From NCBI GenBank assembly GCA_016712715.1, contig JADJQM010000001.1, forward strand, positions 949,001-1,013,000: a stretch of 64,000 bases of DNA. Reading direction: 5' to 3'. Positions 45,889 through 57,300 of the stretch are shown here, one piece after another. The stretch's first letter is position 1; each line of letters opens with the position of its first letter. Under the pieces are notes generated by a model. The model did no database searches. It saw only the letters and a program-made list of their open reading frames with translations, and was not told the DNA's origin. A program made the position numbers and the translations under genes. Source of the DNA: Rhodospirillaceae bacterium. GTDB lineage: Bacteria > Pseudomonadota > Alphaproteobacteria > Dongiales > Dongiaceae.

Positions 45889-46956
45889 ATGCGCCTGATA
45901 GATGACAACGACCTCAACGCGGCAGTTGCCGCCAACATCCTTGAGCGCGGCCAGGTAGATCGGTTGCTGGCTTTTCTGTCGACGCGAGAGGGCCCCGCCA
46001 GGCCGACGCGCTTCGATTCTTCGCATATTCTCTGGTACGCGGGCGCGCTCATCATCATCGGTGCCATGGGCCTGTTCACGACCCTCGCCTTCGACGCAAT
46101 GGGCGGCAAGGCCCTTACCATCACGGCCCTGATCTATGCGGCCATTGCAGGCACGCTGGCCCATCTGCTGTGGAACCGCCCAGGCCTGCGTGCCCCCGCC
46201 GGCCTTCTGATCGCCGTGGCCGTCAGCATGACCCCACTTGCTATCTTCGGCGTTCAAGCATCCTTCGATCTATGGCCCACGGGGTTCGAAGAACCAGCAG
46301 CCTATGGCGCCTTCTACGACTGGATCAACGCGAGTTGGGTCTATATGGAGATCGGCACGATCGTCGTGGGGTTGGTCGCCATCCGCTTCTACCCCTTCCC
46401 TTGCATCGCAGCGATCATCGCGATTGCCCTGTGGTTCCTGTCGATGGATCTCGCGGCCTGGTTCTTTGGTGGGGATAACTGGAGCTGGCAGATCCGGGAG
46501 GATGTCTCCATGTGGTTCGGCCTCGCGCTGATGGTCGCAGCCTGTGCGCTGGATCTCAGGAAATGGCCGGCCGGTGACTTCGCCTTCTGGTTACATCTTT
46601 GCGGAGTCGTCGCCTTCTGGGGTGGCCTGACAGCACATGACAGTGACAGCGAAGTTGCGAAGGCCATTTACTGCCTGATCAACATTGCGCTGATCCTTCT
46701 GGCAGTCTTCCTGATGCGTCGCGTCTACGCGGTCTTTGGTGCCATCGGCGTTGCCTGCTATCTCGGCTATCTCGCCGACGAGGTCTTTGCCGACTCCCTG
46801 CTCTTCCCGATTGCCCTCTCCGCGGTGGGACTCGGCATCATCGGCGCCGGCATCTTCTACTTCCGCCGGCGATCGCAGATCATGGCCTGGCTCGCTGCAA
46901 ATCTGCCGCCGACCCTCCAACGCCTGCGCCCGGCACACGCCCGTCACCTCGGCTGA
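45889..46956 (+). CDS. Polytopic membrane protein, unknown function (DUF2157-like)
   Basis: This 355-residue membrane protein has about nine or ten hydrophobic helices after a 45-residue cytoplasmic N-terminus (MRLIDDNDLNAAVAANIL). Helix starts include HILWYAGALIIIGAM and ALTITALIYAAIAGTL. The layout resembles DUF2157 proteins, but the match is by eye. Partners are unknown. The sdaA gene converges on it, with stops 3 bases apart. Confidence 0.6.
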   Translation: MRLIDDNDLNAAVAANILERGQVDRLLAFLSTREGPARPTRFDSSHILWYAGALIIIGAMGLFTTLAFDAMGGKALTITALIYAAIAGTLAHLLWNRPGLRAPAGLLIAVAVSMTPLAIFGVQASFDLWPTGFEEPAAYGAFYDWINASWVYMEIGTIVVGLVAIRFYPFPCIAAIIAIALWFLSMDLAAWFFGGDNWSWQIREDVSMWFGLALMVAACALDLRKWPAGDFAFWLHLCGVVAFWGGLTAHDSDSEVAKAIYCLINIALILLAVFLMRRVYAVFGAIGVACYLGYLADEVFADSLLFPIALSAVGLGIIGAGIFYFRRRSQIMAWLAANLPPTLQRLRPAHARHLG

Positions 46957-46958
46957 TT

Positions 46959-48359
46959 TCAGCACTCCGGCAGATTGACGGCGAGGCCGCCCAGGCTGGT
47001 TTCCTTGAACTTCGTGTTCATTTCCTCGCCCGTCTGGCGCATGGCCTCGATGCAATTGTCGAGCGGCATGAAATGCGAACCGTCACCCCGCAATGCGAGT
47101 GAGGCCGCGGCGACCGCCTTGATTGCGCCGATCCCGTTGCGTTCAATGCAGGGCACTTGCACCAGCCCGGCCGCGGGGTCGCATGTCATGCCGAGATGAT
47201 GTTCAAGCGCAATCTCCGCGGCGTTCTCGACCTGGGCTGGGGTCCCGCCGAGGACCGCACAGAGCCCGGCCGCGGCCATGGCGGCTGCGGAACCGACTTC
47301 GCCCTGACACCCGGCTTCGGCACCGGAGATCGACGCATTGTGCTTGATGATGCCGCCGATCGCCGCCGACGTCAGCAGGAACTCCTCCACCCGCGCCGGG
47401 TCGGCACCAAAGCAATGATCGAGATAGTATCTGATGACGGCAGGTACCACGCCCGCCGCGCCATTGGTCGGCGCTGTCACGACCTTGCCGCCGGCAGCGT
47501 TCTCCTCATTGACAGCCATGGCATAGACACTGAGCCAGTCTGACGTAACATGCGGCTGCGCGCGGTTCGTACCGCGCTCCAGTTCGAGCTGTTCGCGTAT
47601 GGCCCGGGCGCGCCGCTTTACATGGAGGCCTCCAGGCAACTCGCCCTGCTGGATCAGGCCGCGTTCGATGCAGCTGTTCATGGTCGACCAGATGCCTGCC
47701 AGCCCGCGCTGCAGTTCCGCCGACGACATTGTCCGCAACTCATTTTCGCGCTTCATCTCGGCGATCGACTTGCCACTTTGTTGCGCCATCTCCAACATGG
47801 CGGCCGCGCTATCGAACGGATACAAACGGGTGACGTCATTCGCCTCGCCCCCACCTGCCTTGGGATTGTTGAGCTCCGCCTCGGTCACGACGAAACCACC
47901 GCCGATGGAGTAGAACACCTCGCGCAGGCAGGATCGCCCTGTGGCGTCAAACGCCTCGAAGACGAGACCATTCGAATGCCCGGGCAGCGACGGCCCGAAA
48001 TCAAACACAATGTCCTTCTGCGGATCGAAGCTCAGCGCCGGCAGCCCTTCCGGCTGCACCGTCTTGCTGGTGTGGAGCTCAGCCAGGCGCTGATCCGCTT
48101 CGCCGGGCACGATGCCGGCCGGGGTATAGCCGATCAGCCCGAGGGCCACGGCGCGGTCGGTTGCATGTCCCTTGCCGGTAAAGGCGAGCGACCCATGAAG
48201 GGTTACGCGCAGGCGCGCAGGCGCGCCGCCTTTGGAGGCACGTGCGGCGCTGCCGCGCAACAGGTCGAGGAAGCGAACGGCCGCGGTCATCGGCCCCATC
48301 GTATGCGATGAGGATGGGCCAATGCCGATTTTGAACATGTCGAAAATACTGAGGAACAT
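46959..48359 (-). CDS. sdaA: L-serine dehydratase (iron-sulfur, single chain)
   Basis: This enzyme turns L-serine into pyruvate and ammonia with a 4Fe-4S cluster. The 466-residue product starts MFLSIFDMFKIGIGPSSSHT, has NSHT-type SSHTMGPM, and the cluster cysteines in ISGAEAGCQGEVG and MTCDPAAGLVQVPCIERNG. It is the fused alpha/beta form, of normal length. The 252 bases upstream hold its promoter and separate it from the cyclase gene. Confidence 0.93.
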   Translation of the reverse strand: MFLSIFDMFKIGIGPSSSHTMGPMTAAVRFLDLLRGSAARASKGGAPARLRVTLHGSLAFTGKGHATDRAVALGLIGYTPAGIVPGEADQRLAELHTSKTVQPEGLPALSFDPQKDIVFDFGPSLPGHSNGLVFEAFDATGRSCLREVFYSIGGGFVVTEAELNNPKAGGGEANDVTRLYPFDSAAAMLEMAQQSGKSIAEMKRENELRTMSSAELQRGLAGIWSTMNSCIERGLIQQGELPGGLHVKRRARAIREQLELERGTNRAQPHVTSDWLSVYAMAVNEENAAGGKVVTAPTNGAAGVVPAVIRYYLDHCFGADPARVEEFLLTSAAIGGIIKHNASISGAEAGCQGEVGSAAAMAAAGLCAVLGGTPAQVENAAEIALEHHLGMTCDPAAGLVQVPCIERNGIGAIKAVAAASLALRGDGSHFMPLDNCIEAMRQTGEEMNTKFKETSLGGLAVNLPEC

Positions 48360-48611
48360 GCAAGGATCTCAAAACTCTCTAGGCGGGCTGGAACATGCGT
48401 CTGGCTTGCCCACGCCCATGCTAACGCAAGCATTAGGTCCGGAGATAGCCATCGCATAGAGCAGCGCGAAGGGCCCGTCCGCAGGCGGCAGAAGTTTGCT
48501 GAAATTCACACCGGGCGAACAACCCTGACGCCTCAAAGTGGCATTTTTCTCATTTAGAATCAATACATTGGATCGATCGACGCCGGCGTCGAGAGAATGC
48601 GGCCAGCCGCC

Positions 48612-51268
48612 CTACTTCTTCGTCGCCACAAACACGCCATCCCAATCGGCACTTGGGGGATCCACCAGGAAATTCTCGATCCGATCCCGGTAGAGATCAT
48701 AGAGCGGCTCAAGTCTTGGCCAGAGCTGCGAGCAGGCGTCGATATGCTGCAAGGCTTCGTCCCATTGCCGCTCCCGATAGGCGTGCAGCAAGGCTTCATG
48801 ACGCCAGGCGAGATCCCGGAACAGCGGACTCTGCGCCACCTCCGGCGATCCCAGCAGGGTGAAGATGCGAATTGGCTCGCTCTTGCCCTTTACAATGATG
48901 CGGTCGATTTCAAGGGCGGCGAAGTCTTCGGCCTGCGCGTAGGTCGTCTCGCTGATGACGATGCCGACACCGTAATTGCTGGATTGGGCTTCAATGCGGG
49001 CTGCGACATTGACCGTATCGCCGAGCACCGAATAGTCGAAGCGCACCCGTGAACCCATATTGCCGACGACACATTCACCCGTGTTGATGCCGATTCCCAT
49101 ATTGATGCTGGTCACCGCGTGCCGAAGACTGCTCGGCCGCCAGGCACGGGCACGTCGTTCGGCCGCGGCGATATCCGCCACCGACATGCGCTGCATAAGC
49201 TCGATGCGTACCTCTTCCGCCGCGGCAAGTCCATCGCGCGACGCCAGGGTCAGCCAATGCAGCGCCATGATGGCATCCGGTGCCACGCCGTCGCCCCGCG
49301 CCAGGCGTTCGCCCAGATTGCGCTGCGCCGGCGCGAAGCCTGGGCTGCTGCCGCCGAGAACAACGTGACGGCCTCATTCGTATTGCGCTGGCCGAGCAGT
49401 CCATCGCGATAGGCCTTGCCAAGCGCATATTGCGCATAGGGTTGTCCTTCACCGGCGCCACTGCGCAGGGTGGCGGCCAGTTGCAGCCTCTCCTCGGCTT
49501 CGGCGTCCGTCAGCTCCTTGAGGCGCCGATAGGCCTTCGGCAGCCGGTCGGGATCCTGCGTCTGGCGGACTTCCTGCCCTAATTCGACATTGAGCCGTTT
49601 AAGCGCCGCGAACATCTGAAGGGCCGCCGCGCAGGCGTTGCGCGCGTGGTTCGGATCGTCGATCGGCGCGTTCCAGAACGCCATGATGCAGTCGCCGATA
49701 TACTTGTCGATCGTCCCCTGGTGATTCAGGACCTCTTCGCTAAGCGGCGTCAGGAAGCGGTTGATGAGGTTGGTAAGGCCCTGCGGGTTGCCTTTGAACC
49801 GCTCGGAGATCTGCGTGAAGCCGCGGATATCGCAGAACAGGATGGTCATGTCCTTGGTCTCGCCACCCAGCTGCAGCCGCGTCGCATCCTTGACCAGGCG
49901 CTGCACCAGGACGGGTGAGACGTAACGCCCGAACGCATCACTGACCTGTCGGCGCTGACGCTCGGAGGTATAGTGATTGACATAGACCTGCGCCGTATAG
50001 AGCAGGATCGTGGCGATGGCGGGGTAGACGGCGTCGAACAGCAGGCCGTGCTGGCTGAACGCATACCAAGCGGTCCCTGCGAGTGTCGCCAGCATGCTGA
50101 GCAGCAGCAGCGCCGTCCAACGGGCCCGCAGCCAGTTCAGAATGGTGATAATCAGGAGGCCGATGGCCAGGACCGTGGTCAGCTCCACCCTGTCGGCGTA
50201 GACCGGCCGCACCAGAAAATCGCTGGCAAGAATCGAACTGAGGATCTGGCTGTGGATTTCGACACCCGGGACGTTGCCAAGCGGCGTGGCCGAGATATCG
50301 CCGAGGCCGGAGGCAGAGGTGCCGACCAGCGCAATGCGATTTGTCAGTTTCTCGCGAGGGGCGGTCTCATCCAGGACCGCGGCTGCGGGAACATACATCT
50401 CGGGATCGTGATGCTGATAGTGGATCCAGAAGGACCCATGTCGATCGGTGGGGATGCGATTGCGTTGGATGATGATGCTGTCCAGCCCGGTAGCTGGATT
50501 GGATCTGGTTGAGTAACTCGGCTCACCCATCGCGACCCGCAGAACTTCGATAGTAAATGCCGGGTAGACATCCTTGCCGACCTTGATCAGCATGGGTACT
50601 CGCCGCACCACGCCGTCGCGTTCTTCCTGCAAGCTGATGGCACCGCGCCCAAGCGCCGCCGCGTCAAGCTCCGGCAGATTGCCGACAATTCCGGGAAAGC
50701 CGATGATGAAACGGCTTGGGTCACCGCCAATATCGCCGCGCGGTGTCGGTATTGGCTTGCCGCCGGCGATCGACGGCCGGTCGGCGCCGGCGATGCCAAG
50801 GACGACACGGCTCTTGCGCATGCTCTCAGCCAAGCGGGTGTCATTCGAGGGCTGCGCCAGCAATTCCGCCTTGGTGGCCGCACTCAGGTTGGCGTCTGCC
50901 CCGTCAATCAACCAACGAGGGGAAGTCCGGTCGGCCTCGGGAAACGTCACGTCAAAGCCGATCGCCGCCACGCCTGCTTCTGTCAGACGGTCGACCAGAT
51001 CGGCCAGGATTGCGCGCGACCAGGGCCACTGCCCGACCTTCTGCAGGCTTTCCTCGTCGATATCGACAATGACCACCTGTGGCGGCGTGATCGCGCGTGG
51101 CGCCAATTGCTGAAAGAGGTCGAACTGCAGGACTCTCAGCTTTTCGACCAGGGCCGGATCTTCGTAACGCAGCCACAGCAGGCAGAGCAACAGCAGGGCG
51201 ACGAGCCAGCGTCCACCCATGAAATTGTGCGTCAATCGATACCGCAGTCTTGTCGCCAGATCAGTCAC
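48612..51268 (-). CDS. CHASE2 class III cyclase with Sel1 repeats in the catalytic domain, frameshifted
   Basis: This membrane cyclase of about 885 residues has an N-terminal helix, a CHASE2 sensor (about 30-350), three helices (about 355-430), and a class III domain. ILFCDIRGFTQ and DKYIGDCIMAF (metal Asp, Lys) come first. LGDTVNVAARIE (Asn/Arg) comes only after about 150 extra residues (about 560-715) with Sel1-like repeats (AQYALGKAYRDGLLGQ; NLGERLARGDGVAPDAIMALHWLTLAS). One lost G near 49340 breaks the frame inside a repeat. The start is GTG, 8 bases after the secretion membrane fusion gene. Confidence 0.85.
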
Positions 51269-51276
51269 GCCCCACC

Positions 51277-52569
51277 CTAGCTCTCATGCAGACTGTCATA
51301 GCGCAGGCGCATGACGGGCTTCAGCAGGAATTCCAGCACCGTTCGATTGCCGGTTCGGATATCGACTGTCGTGGTCATGCCGGGGCGGATCGGATACTGG
51401 CCCGGCGTATCGCCGAGATAGGCGCGGTCCGGCGTCACCATCACCTGGAAATAGGTGTGCCCTTCGGAATCGGCCACCGAATCCGCGCCGATATAGGAGA
51501 GTGTCCCGGAGATCGTGCCGAAGCGGACAAAATCGTAGGCGCTCACCTTGATGCGCACCGGTTGACCGAGAGTCACGATGCCGCTGTCCTCCGGCCGCAG
51601 ACGCGCCTCGATGACCACATTGTCATTCACCGGCACGATTTCCATGATCGGATCGCCCGGTCCGATCACGCCGCCGATCGTGTGAAAGCGCAGGTTTTTG
51701 ACAATGCCTGCAACCGGCGAGCGGATGATCTTGCGTGATGCCTGTGTGCTGGCTTCCAGGAACATTTCATTAGTCGCAGAAATATCCTGCTCGACCTTGC
51801 CAAGTTCCGCCAGCGAGTTGCTGTTGAAGCGCAACTTCTCGTCATTGAGATTGTGCTGCGCTTCCTCCAGTGCCGCCTTCGCCTTGGGGATGGTCGAGCG
51901 GAGCGCGCTCAGTTTTCCCTCCAGCAGCTTCGCTTCGCGCTCCCGCTGCAGATGCTCCATCTTCGAGGTCAGGCCGTCGCGCAGCAGATCCGCGGACATG
52001 GCGAGGTTCTTGTTCGACATGTCGAGGTCGGTCGCCGTGGCACTATAGGTCGCCTGCAATTCAGTCACCGCCAGTTCCTGCTGGCGGACGCGCTGCTGCG
52101 CGGATTCGATCCGGTTCCTGAGCTCCGTCTGGCGGGCCTTGTAGGCCGATTCCTCGGCTGCCGCGAGGTCGGGCCGGCGCGTAACAAGATCGGCCGGTAG
52201 CTGCAACGGCGATCCACTCGATTCCGCCATCAGGCGAACGCGCGTCAAGGCGAGGCTGTCCAGCCGGGCCTGCAGCTCCTCGCTGTTGGCGCTGTTGAGG
52301 CCGAGTTCGACGGCGAGGAGTTCAGCACCCTCCTCCACCAATTCGCCATCGTTCACGAAGATGCTGGCGATGGTGCCGCCTTCCAGATGCTGGATCACCT
52401 TGACCTTGTCGGAGGGCACAACCTCGCCATCGGCGACGGAGAACTGATCAAACCTGGCGACGGCGGCCCAGGCGAAGAAGGCGCAGATGAGGGCGATGCT
52501 GGTGACGGCGAAGATTATCCAGCCGGAGGATCTTGTCTCCCGGCGAAGCGCGTCGAGTTCGCAGGTCAT
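51277..52569 (-). CDS. Type I secretion membrane fusion protein (HlyD family)
   Basis: This adaptor bridges the inner-membrane ATPase and the TolC channel. The 430-residue product has one N-terminal membrane helix (about 17-38), a lipoyl/barrel half (QHLEGGTIASIFVNDGE), a long coiled coil (about 90-290) and the second beta-barrel half (IRSPVAGIVKNLRFHT, then PGMTTTVDIRTG). It overlaps the ATPase gene by 4 bases. Confidence 0.93.
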   Translation of the reverse strand: MTCELDALRRETRSSGWIIFAVTSIALICAFFAWAAVARFDQFSVADGEVVPSDKVKVIQHLEGGTIASIFVNDGELVEEGAELLAVELGLNSANSEELQARLDSLALTRVRLMAESSGSPLQLPADLVTRRPDLAAAEESAYKARQTELRNRIESAQQRVRQQELAVTELQATYSATATDLDMSNKNLAMSADLLRDGLTSKMEHLQREREAKLLEGKLSALRSTIPKAKAALEEAQHNLNDEKLRFNSNSLAELGKVEQDISATNEMFLEASTQASRKIIRSPVAGIVKNLRFHTIGGVIGPGDPIMEIVPVNDNVVIEARLRPEDSGIVTLGQPVRIKVSAYDFVRFGTISGTLSYIGADSVADSEGHTYFQVMVTPDRAYLGDTPGQYPIRPGMTTTVDIRTGNRTVLEFLLKPVMRLRYDSLHES

Positions 52570-54287
52570 GTGCCCACCTGGCGCACATGGTTGCCCATCA
52601 GGCGCGGCAGGACCTGCTCTGTGCGCCCGGCAAGCGCAATGGCGCCCTGAACCAGCACCGTGATGCTGTCGCTGGCCTGCAGCAGGGCCGGGCTGTGCGT
52701 CACCACGATCACGGTGCAGTTGCGGGCAATCTCGCGGAGATGCTTGCGCAGATCCTCCTCGGCGTCGCGGTCGAGGTTGCTGGTGGGTTCATCGAGCAGC
52801 AGCACCGGTGGATCGCCGATCAAGGCGCGCGCGATCGCAATGCGCTGGCGCTGCCCCGTCGAGAAGCGGCCACCACCTTCGCCCACCTCCGTCTCATAGC
52901 CGTCCGGCAGGTCGGAAACGAAACCATGCACCCCGGCCTTCTGCGACGCGGCGACAATATCGGCATCCGCGACCCTGTCGGAAAAGCGCGCGATATTCTG
53001 GCGCACGGTGCCGCTGAACAGGAAACCATCCTGCGGCACATAGCCGATCCAGGCGGCGACCTGATGGCGACTGAACTGCGCGAGATCGGCATCGTCCAGC
53101 AGCACGCGGCCCTTGGCCGGGGCATAGAGGCCATGCGCCAGTTTCAGCAAGGTCGTCTTGCCGCTCCCGTTGGGACCAACGATTGCATGCAATCCCCCTG
53201 GGCCGAAGCGCACGGAAATCGCCTTCACGACGGGTGCCGAAGCCGGATCATACGCGAAGCTGGCCTCTTCAAACTGGACCTTGCCCTGGGGCGTCGGCAA
53301 ATCGATGGCCGTGGCGCGGCGGTCATCAGCTTCGGCCATGACCGCAGAGAGCCGCTTCATGGACTCCCGCAATCCAGCCAACGCACGCCAACTGCCGATG
53401 AGTTGAGAAAGCGGTGCAATGAGACGGCCCGACAACAGATTGGCCGCCACCAAGGTGCCAACCGTCATTTTGAGATCAAGAATGGCAACGGCGCCCACGC
53501 TGGTGAGCGCAATCGTCGCGATGACACCGAGACTGGCAGCCGCATTCATCGAGCCATCCGCAAGGCGACCACGCTTGATCGACGAGCGGACGCTCGCGGC
53601 CTGGCCCTGCTCCCACATCGCCTGGAGCGGGTCGGCCATGGCCGTCGACTTCATCACCGCGCGCCCCAGCTTGATCTCATTGAGCAGGCGATCCCGGCGC
53701 ATGATGGCCTCGCGTTCCAGCCGGGCGGCGCGCCCCACGGAGAGGCCGTTCCACAAACCCAGAAGAACGAAGGAGATCGCCACCAGGGCAAACACCCAGG
53801 CGAGCGGTGGGGCCAGCCAGATGACGAGGCCGAGGAACAGGATGATGAAGGGCAGATCGACCAGTGCAACGATCGCGGCGCCAGCGACCGTGTTGCGCAC
53901 GGTTTCCAGGTCGCGGAACAGGAACTGCCAATAATGGCCGGCGCGCGATTCAAGCATCTGCAGCGGCAGTCCGGCAACCTTGGCAAACAGCGCCCGCCCG
54001 AGATCGATGTCGACCGCGAGTGCGACGCGCTGCAGAACCCGGCTGCGCGCCTGCCGCAGGATGAAGTCGAAAACGATGACGGCGCCAATGCCGAGCAGCA
54101 GCGCCTGCAAGGTTGTCAGGCCGGCATGGAAGATCACACGGTCATAGACCTGCATGACAAAGATCTGCGCGGCAAGGGCCAGCAGGTTGATGAACAGCGA
54201 CATCACCAGAAGGCCTGGCAAGGCCGGGCCAACAATTCCGAGGAGAAGGCGAAGGTTGGACACCGAGCTGTCCTTCCGGTCACTCAT
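52566..54287 (-). CDS. Type I secretion ABC transporter, permease-ATPase
   Basis: This 573-residue fused half-transporter exports RTX proteins. It has a six-helix membrane domain (about 15-310) and an ATPase with Walker A (GPNGSGKTT), Walker B (VLLLDEPTSNLD) and the switch His (VVTHSPALL). The signature loop is FSTGQRQRIAIARAL rather than the usual LSGGQ, a conservative change. The N-terminus has no C39-like domain, so it resembles PrtD/LapB-type exporters. It follows the adhesin by 28 bases. Confidence 0.93.
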   Translation of the reverse strand: MSDRKDSSVSNLRLLLGIVGPALPGLLVMSLFINLLALAAQIFVMQVYDRVIFHAGLTTLQALLLGIGAVIVFDFILRQARSRVLQRVALAVDIDLGRALFAKVAGLPLQMLESRAGHYWQFLFRDLETVRNTVAGAAIVALVDLPFIILFLGLVIWLAPPLAWVFALVAISFVLLGLWNGLSVGRAARLEREAIMRRDRLLNEIKLGRAVMKSTAMADPLQAMWEQGQAASVRSSIKRGRLADGSMNAAASLGVIATIALTSVGAVAILDLKMTVGTLVAANLLSGRLIAPLSQLIGSWRALAGLRESMKRLSAVMAEADDRRATAIDLPTPQGKVQFEEASFAYDPASAPVVKAISVRFGPGGLHAIVGPNGSGKTTLLKLAHGLYAPAKGRVLLDDADLAQFSRHQVAAWIGYVPQDGFLFSGTVRQNIARFSDRVADADIVAASQKAGVHGFVSDLPDGYETEVGEGGGRFSTGQRQRIAIARALIGDPPVLLLDEPTSNLDRDAEEDLRKHLREIARNCTVIVVTHSPALLQASDSITVLVQGAIALAGRTEQVLPRLMGNHVRQVGT

Positions 54288-54315
54288 GGCGAGCCATCAG
54301 GGCGACGTGCCGAGA

Positions 54316-57300
54316 TCATGCGGCCAGCACGTTGTTGGCGGTCACTTCCGGTGACCCGCCTGCCGGCTGGATCTGGGCAACGATGGTGTAGCCAGCGTCA
54401 GCACCATTTGAATCATAGATCAGATTGTTGTTCGAATCGAGGATCAACGATGCCTGGCCGGCGGCATAAGCCGTACCGGTCCCATTGGTGCCGTCATAAC
54501 CGGTGGTGAGCGTGGAGAAATCGACACCCTCGACGAACAGATGCCCGGAATCCCAACCGCCGGTGCCGTCATAGAGGGCACTGAAGACAATCTTGTCCGT
54601 GGCCGCATCGAAATCCGTAATCTTGTCGTACAAGGCGGGATTGATGCCGGACACGGCCTGGTTCGTCCCGACGCTGTAATTGTCACTGACAGTCTGGTTC
54701 TGGAAGATGTCATTGCCGACACCGCCAGTCAGCGTGTCGACGCCGGCACCACCGGACAGGAAATCATTGCCGGTGCCGCCATCCAGCGTGTCGTTGCCCG
54801 CACCACCCGCCAGGTAATCATTGCCATCGCCGGCCGACAGCAGATTGTTCCCCGCATTGCCGTAGAGGTGATTGCCGGTGCCGTTTCCGGTCCCATTGAT
54901 GTTCCCGGTGCCGGTCAGCACGAGGTCTTCGACGTCGATATCGGTGATGGCATAGGTGACGCTGGCAAACACCGTGTCCGTGCCGCCACCGGCATCTTCG
55001 GACACCGTGTCGGCTGCACTGTTCACGACATAGGCGTCGTTGCCGGCACCACCGGCCATGACATCATCGCCGATGCCGCCGTCCAGATAGTCATTGCCAT
55101 CGCCGCCGTTCAGCGCGTCATTCCCCGACCCGCCGATCAGCCAGTCATTGCCATCATTGCCGTTGAGCGTGTCGTTGCCGCCGGCACCATCGAGGCGGTT
55201 GTTCCCCGAATCTCCCGGCAAGCTGTTGTCGCTGCCGTTGCCGGTCTGCGGCGCCGACAGGGAACCGGGCTGGAAGTTGGTCGCAACAGGCACGATCTTC
55301 AGCGAGAGATCAGGTGCGACCGTGATCACCAGATTGGCGCCACCATCTGGATCGAGGTCGCCATTTCCGTCAATGGTCGTGTACTGGAACGTCTCCGTCT
55401 CGACATTGGTCGAGGCCACGGCGGCGAAGGTGAAATCACCGGCCAGGCGCGGCCCGCTATCGACAAAGAAGAATGTCATCACGCCGAAATTGGTGGCGAA
55501 AGTCACCACACCGCCGACATTGGAGATCACCTGGCCGGCGGCAGCCCCCGTCACCACGGCCGCGACGCCGTTCCAGGAAATGGCCAGCGAGTTGGTGCCG
55601 TTTCCCTGCACCGGGTCGATGTAGTTGAAGCTCGCCAGGCGCGTCACCGGGTCGCTGCCCTTGTCGGGCGTGACGCCAGCGACACCACCGTCGCCATCGC
55701 CTGCCGTCAGCGTGCCGTTCAGCACATTGCCGCTGGCACTTGCCGTGGTGGTCGCGAGGGCAGCGCTGAGATCGTTGAAATTGGCGACCTGGATGACCGC
55801 ATTTGCCGGGGATCCCCCGCCATTCGGATTGGCAATGTCCACCAAATCCTGATCCGTCACCAGGATGTCCGACCCCAGCGCCACGGCAATGACACGGTCG
55901 ACACTATCAGTCAGCGCCGAATCCCAGGCATTGCGCACCGTATTGTTGCTGGCAAGGCTGGTGCCGGATGTCGGCTGCCCGTCCGACAGGAAATAAACCG
56001 TCGTCGGACCATTCAGCAATTGATCCTGCAAGCCGGTATTGTTGAGGATGTTCGTCGCCGTTGTGATGCCGCTCGCATAGTTGGTGCCACCCGACGCTTC
56101 AAGGTCATTGATGAAGTCCAGGGCGGTGGCAACATCGCTCCAGGACGTCATGGCGGTCGTCGAACTGCTGAAGCCCACGACGATGACATTGACGTCACCG
56201 GCCTGATCATATTGCGCCAGCATATTGGCAAGCGCATCCTTGGCCAGCTGGAAGCGGGAGATACCGCCAACCGTGTTGTCCATCGACCCGGAGCAATCAA
56301 GGATGATCATGATGTTGTTCTGTTGATCGATCGCTTGCGTCGACGTCACGTCGTTGTAGTTGATCGGTGTCGGGTCATGTAGGTCGACGGCAAAGCTGGC
56401 CGTGTCCGAATCGCCATTGGCGTCGGTCAGCCGGTAGGTGAACTGCATGTCGGCCAGGTCAGTGCCGACCGTCTGGGTGAAGCTCCAGCTCCCATCCTGG
56501 TTGACATGCAGGGTCCCGATCCTGTCGTCGATGCTGCCGACAGTTCCATCGGCCTTGAGATGGATGTCCGTGCCATCGGCATCGACCGCGATGAGGGCAC
56601 CGCTGCTCAGTCCGACGCCGTCGATAAGGCCGGGCGTGTCGACACCGATCTGGTCGTTCGCGAGCAGATTGACGCCGTTGGTGACGGTGTTGAGTGAGTC
56701 GATCACCAGCGCCGCGGTTTCATCGATCGCGACGGGCACATCCTGGACGTCGCCGACCGCAATGGTGAAGCTCTGACTGCTGCTGGAACCGTCACTGCTG
56801 GTTGCCAGCACCGTGATCTCGTGGCTTGCCTGCGTCTCGAAATCGAGCGCCCCCGCGACGGTCACCACGCCGGTCGCTGCGTCGATCGCGAAGCGGCCGC
56901 CGGCATTGTCGGTCAATGTGTAGCTGACGGCATCGCCGGCATCCGGATCGGTCGCATGAGCGGTGAGCCCGACCACGGTTCCAACGGCGGCATTTTCCGC
57001 CACCAGATTGGCATTGGCGTCAGCGTCACCCAATGCGCCGATCACCTCCTGAACATCCGACAACTGGATGACGAAGGTCTGGCTCGCCGTGAGGTTGCCG
57101 GCGCTGGTTGCCGTCACCTCGATGGTGTAAGCCCCGTCGCCTTCAAAGTCGAACTGGGCGCCTTGCGCCACCGCGACGACGCCGGTGACTGCATCGATCA
57201 CAAAGCGACCGCCGGCGTCATCGCTGAGGCCATAGGATACGATCTCGCCAAAATCCTCATCGGTCGAGAAGGCGGTGATATCAACCAGCGATCCCGCAGC

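Noticed and set aside
52533..54509. A 658-residue plus-strand open frame opposite the exporter gene
   Set aside because: The minus strand codes for a clear type I ABC transporter over the same span. The plus frame has biased composition (Gln, Arg, His) and no recognisable domain.
54541..56382. A 613-residue plus-strand open frame opposite the adhesin
   Set aside because: It is produced by the repetitive, codon-biased RTX/VWA coding sequence on the minus strand. It shows Val/Ile/Arg periodicity and no domain.
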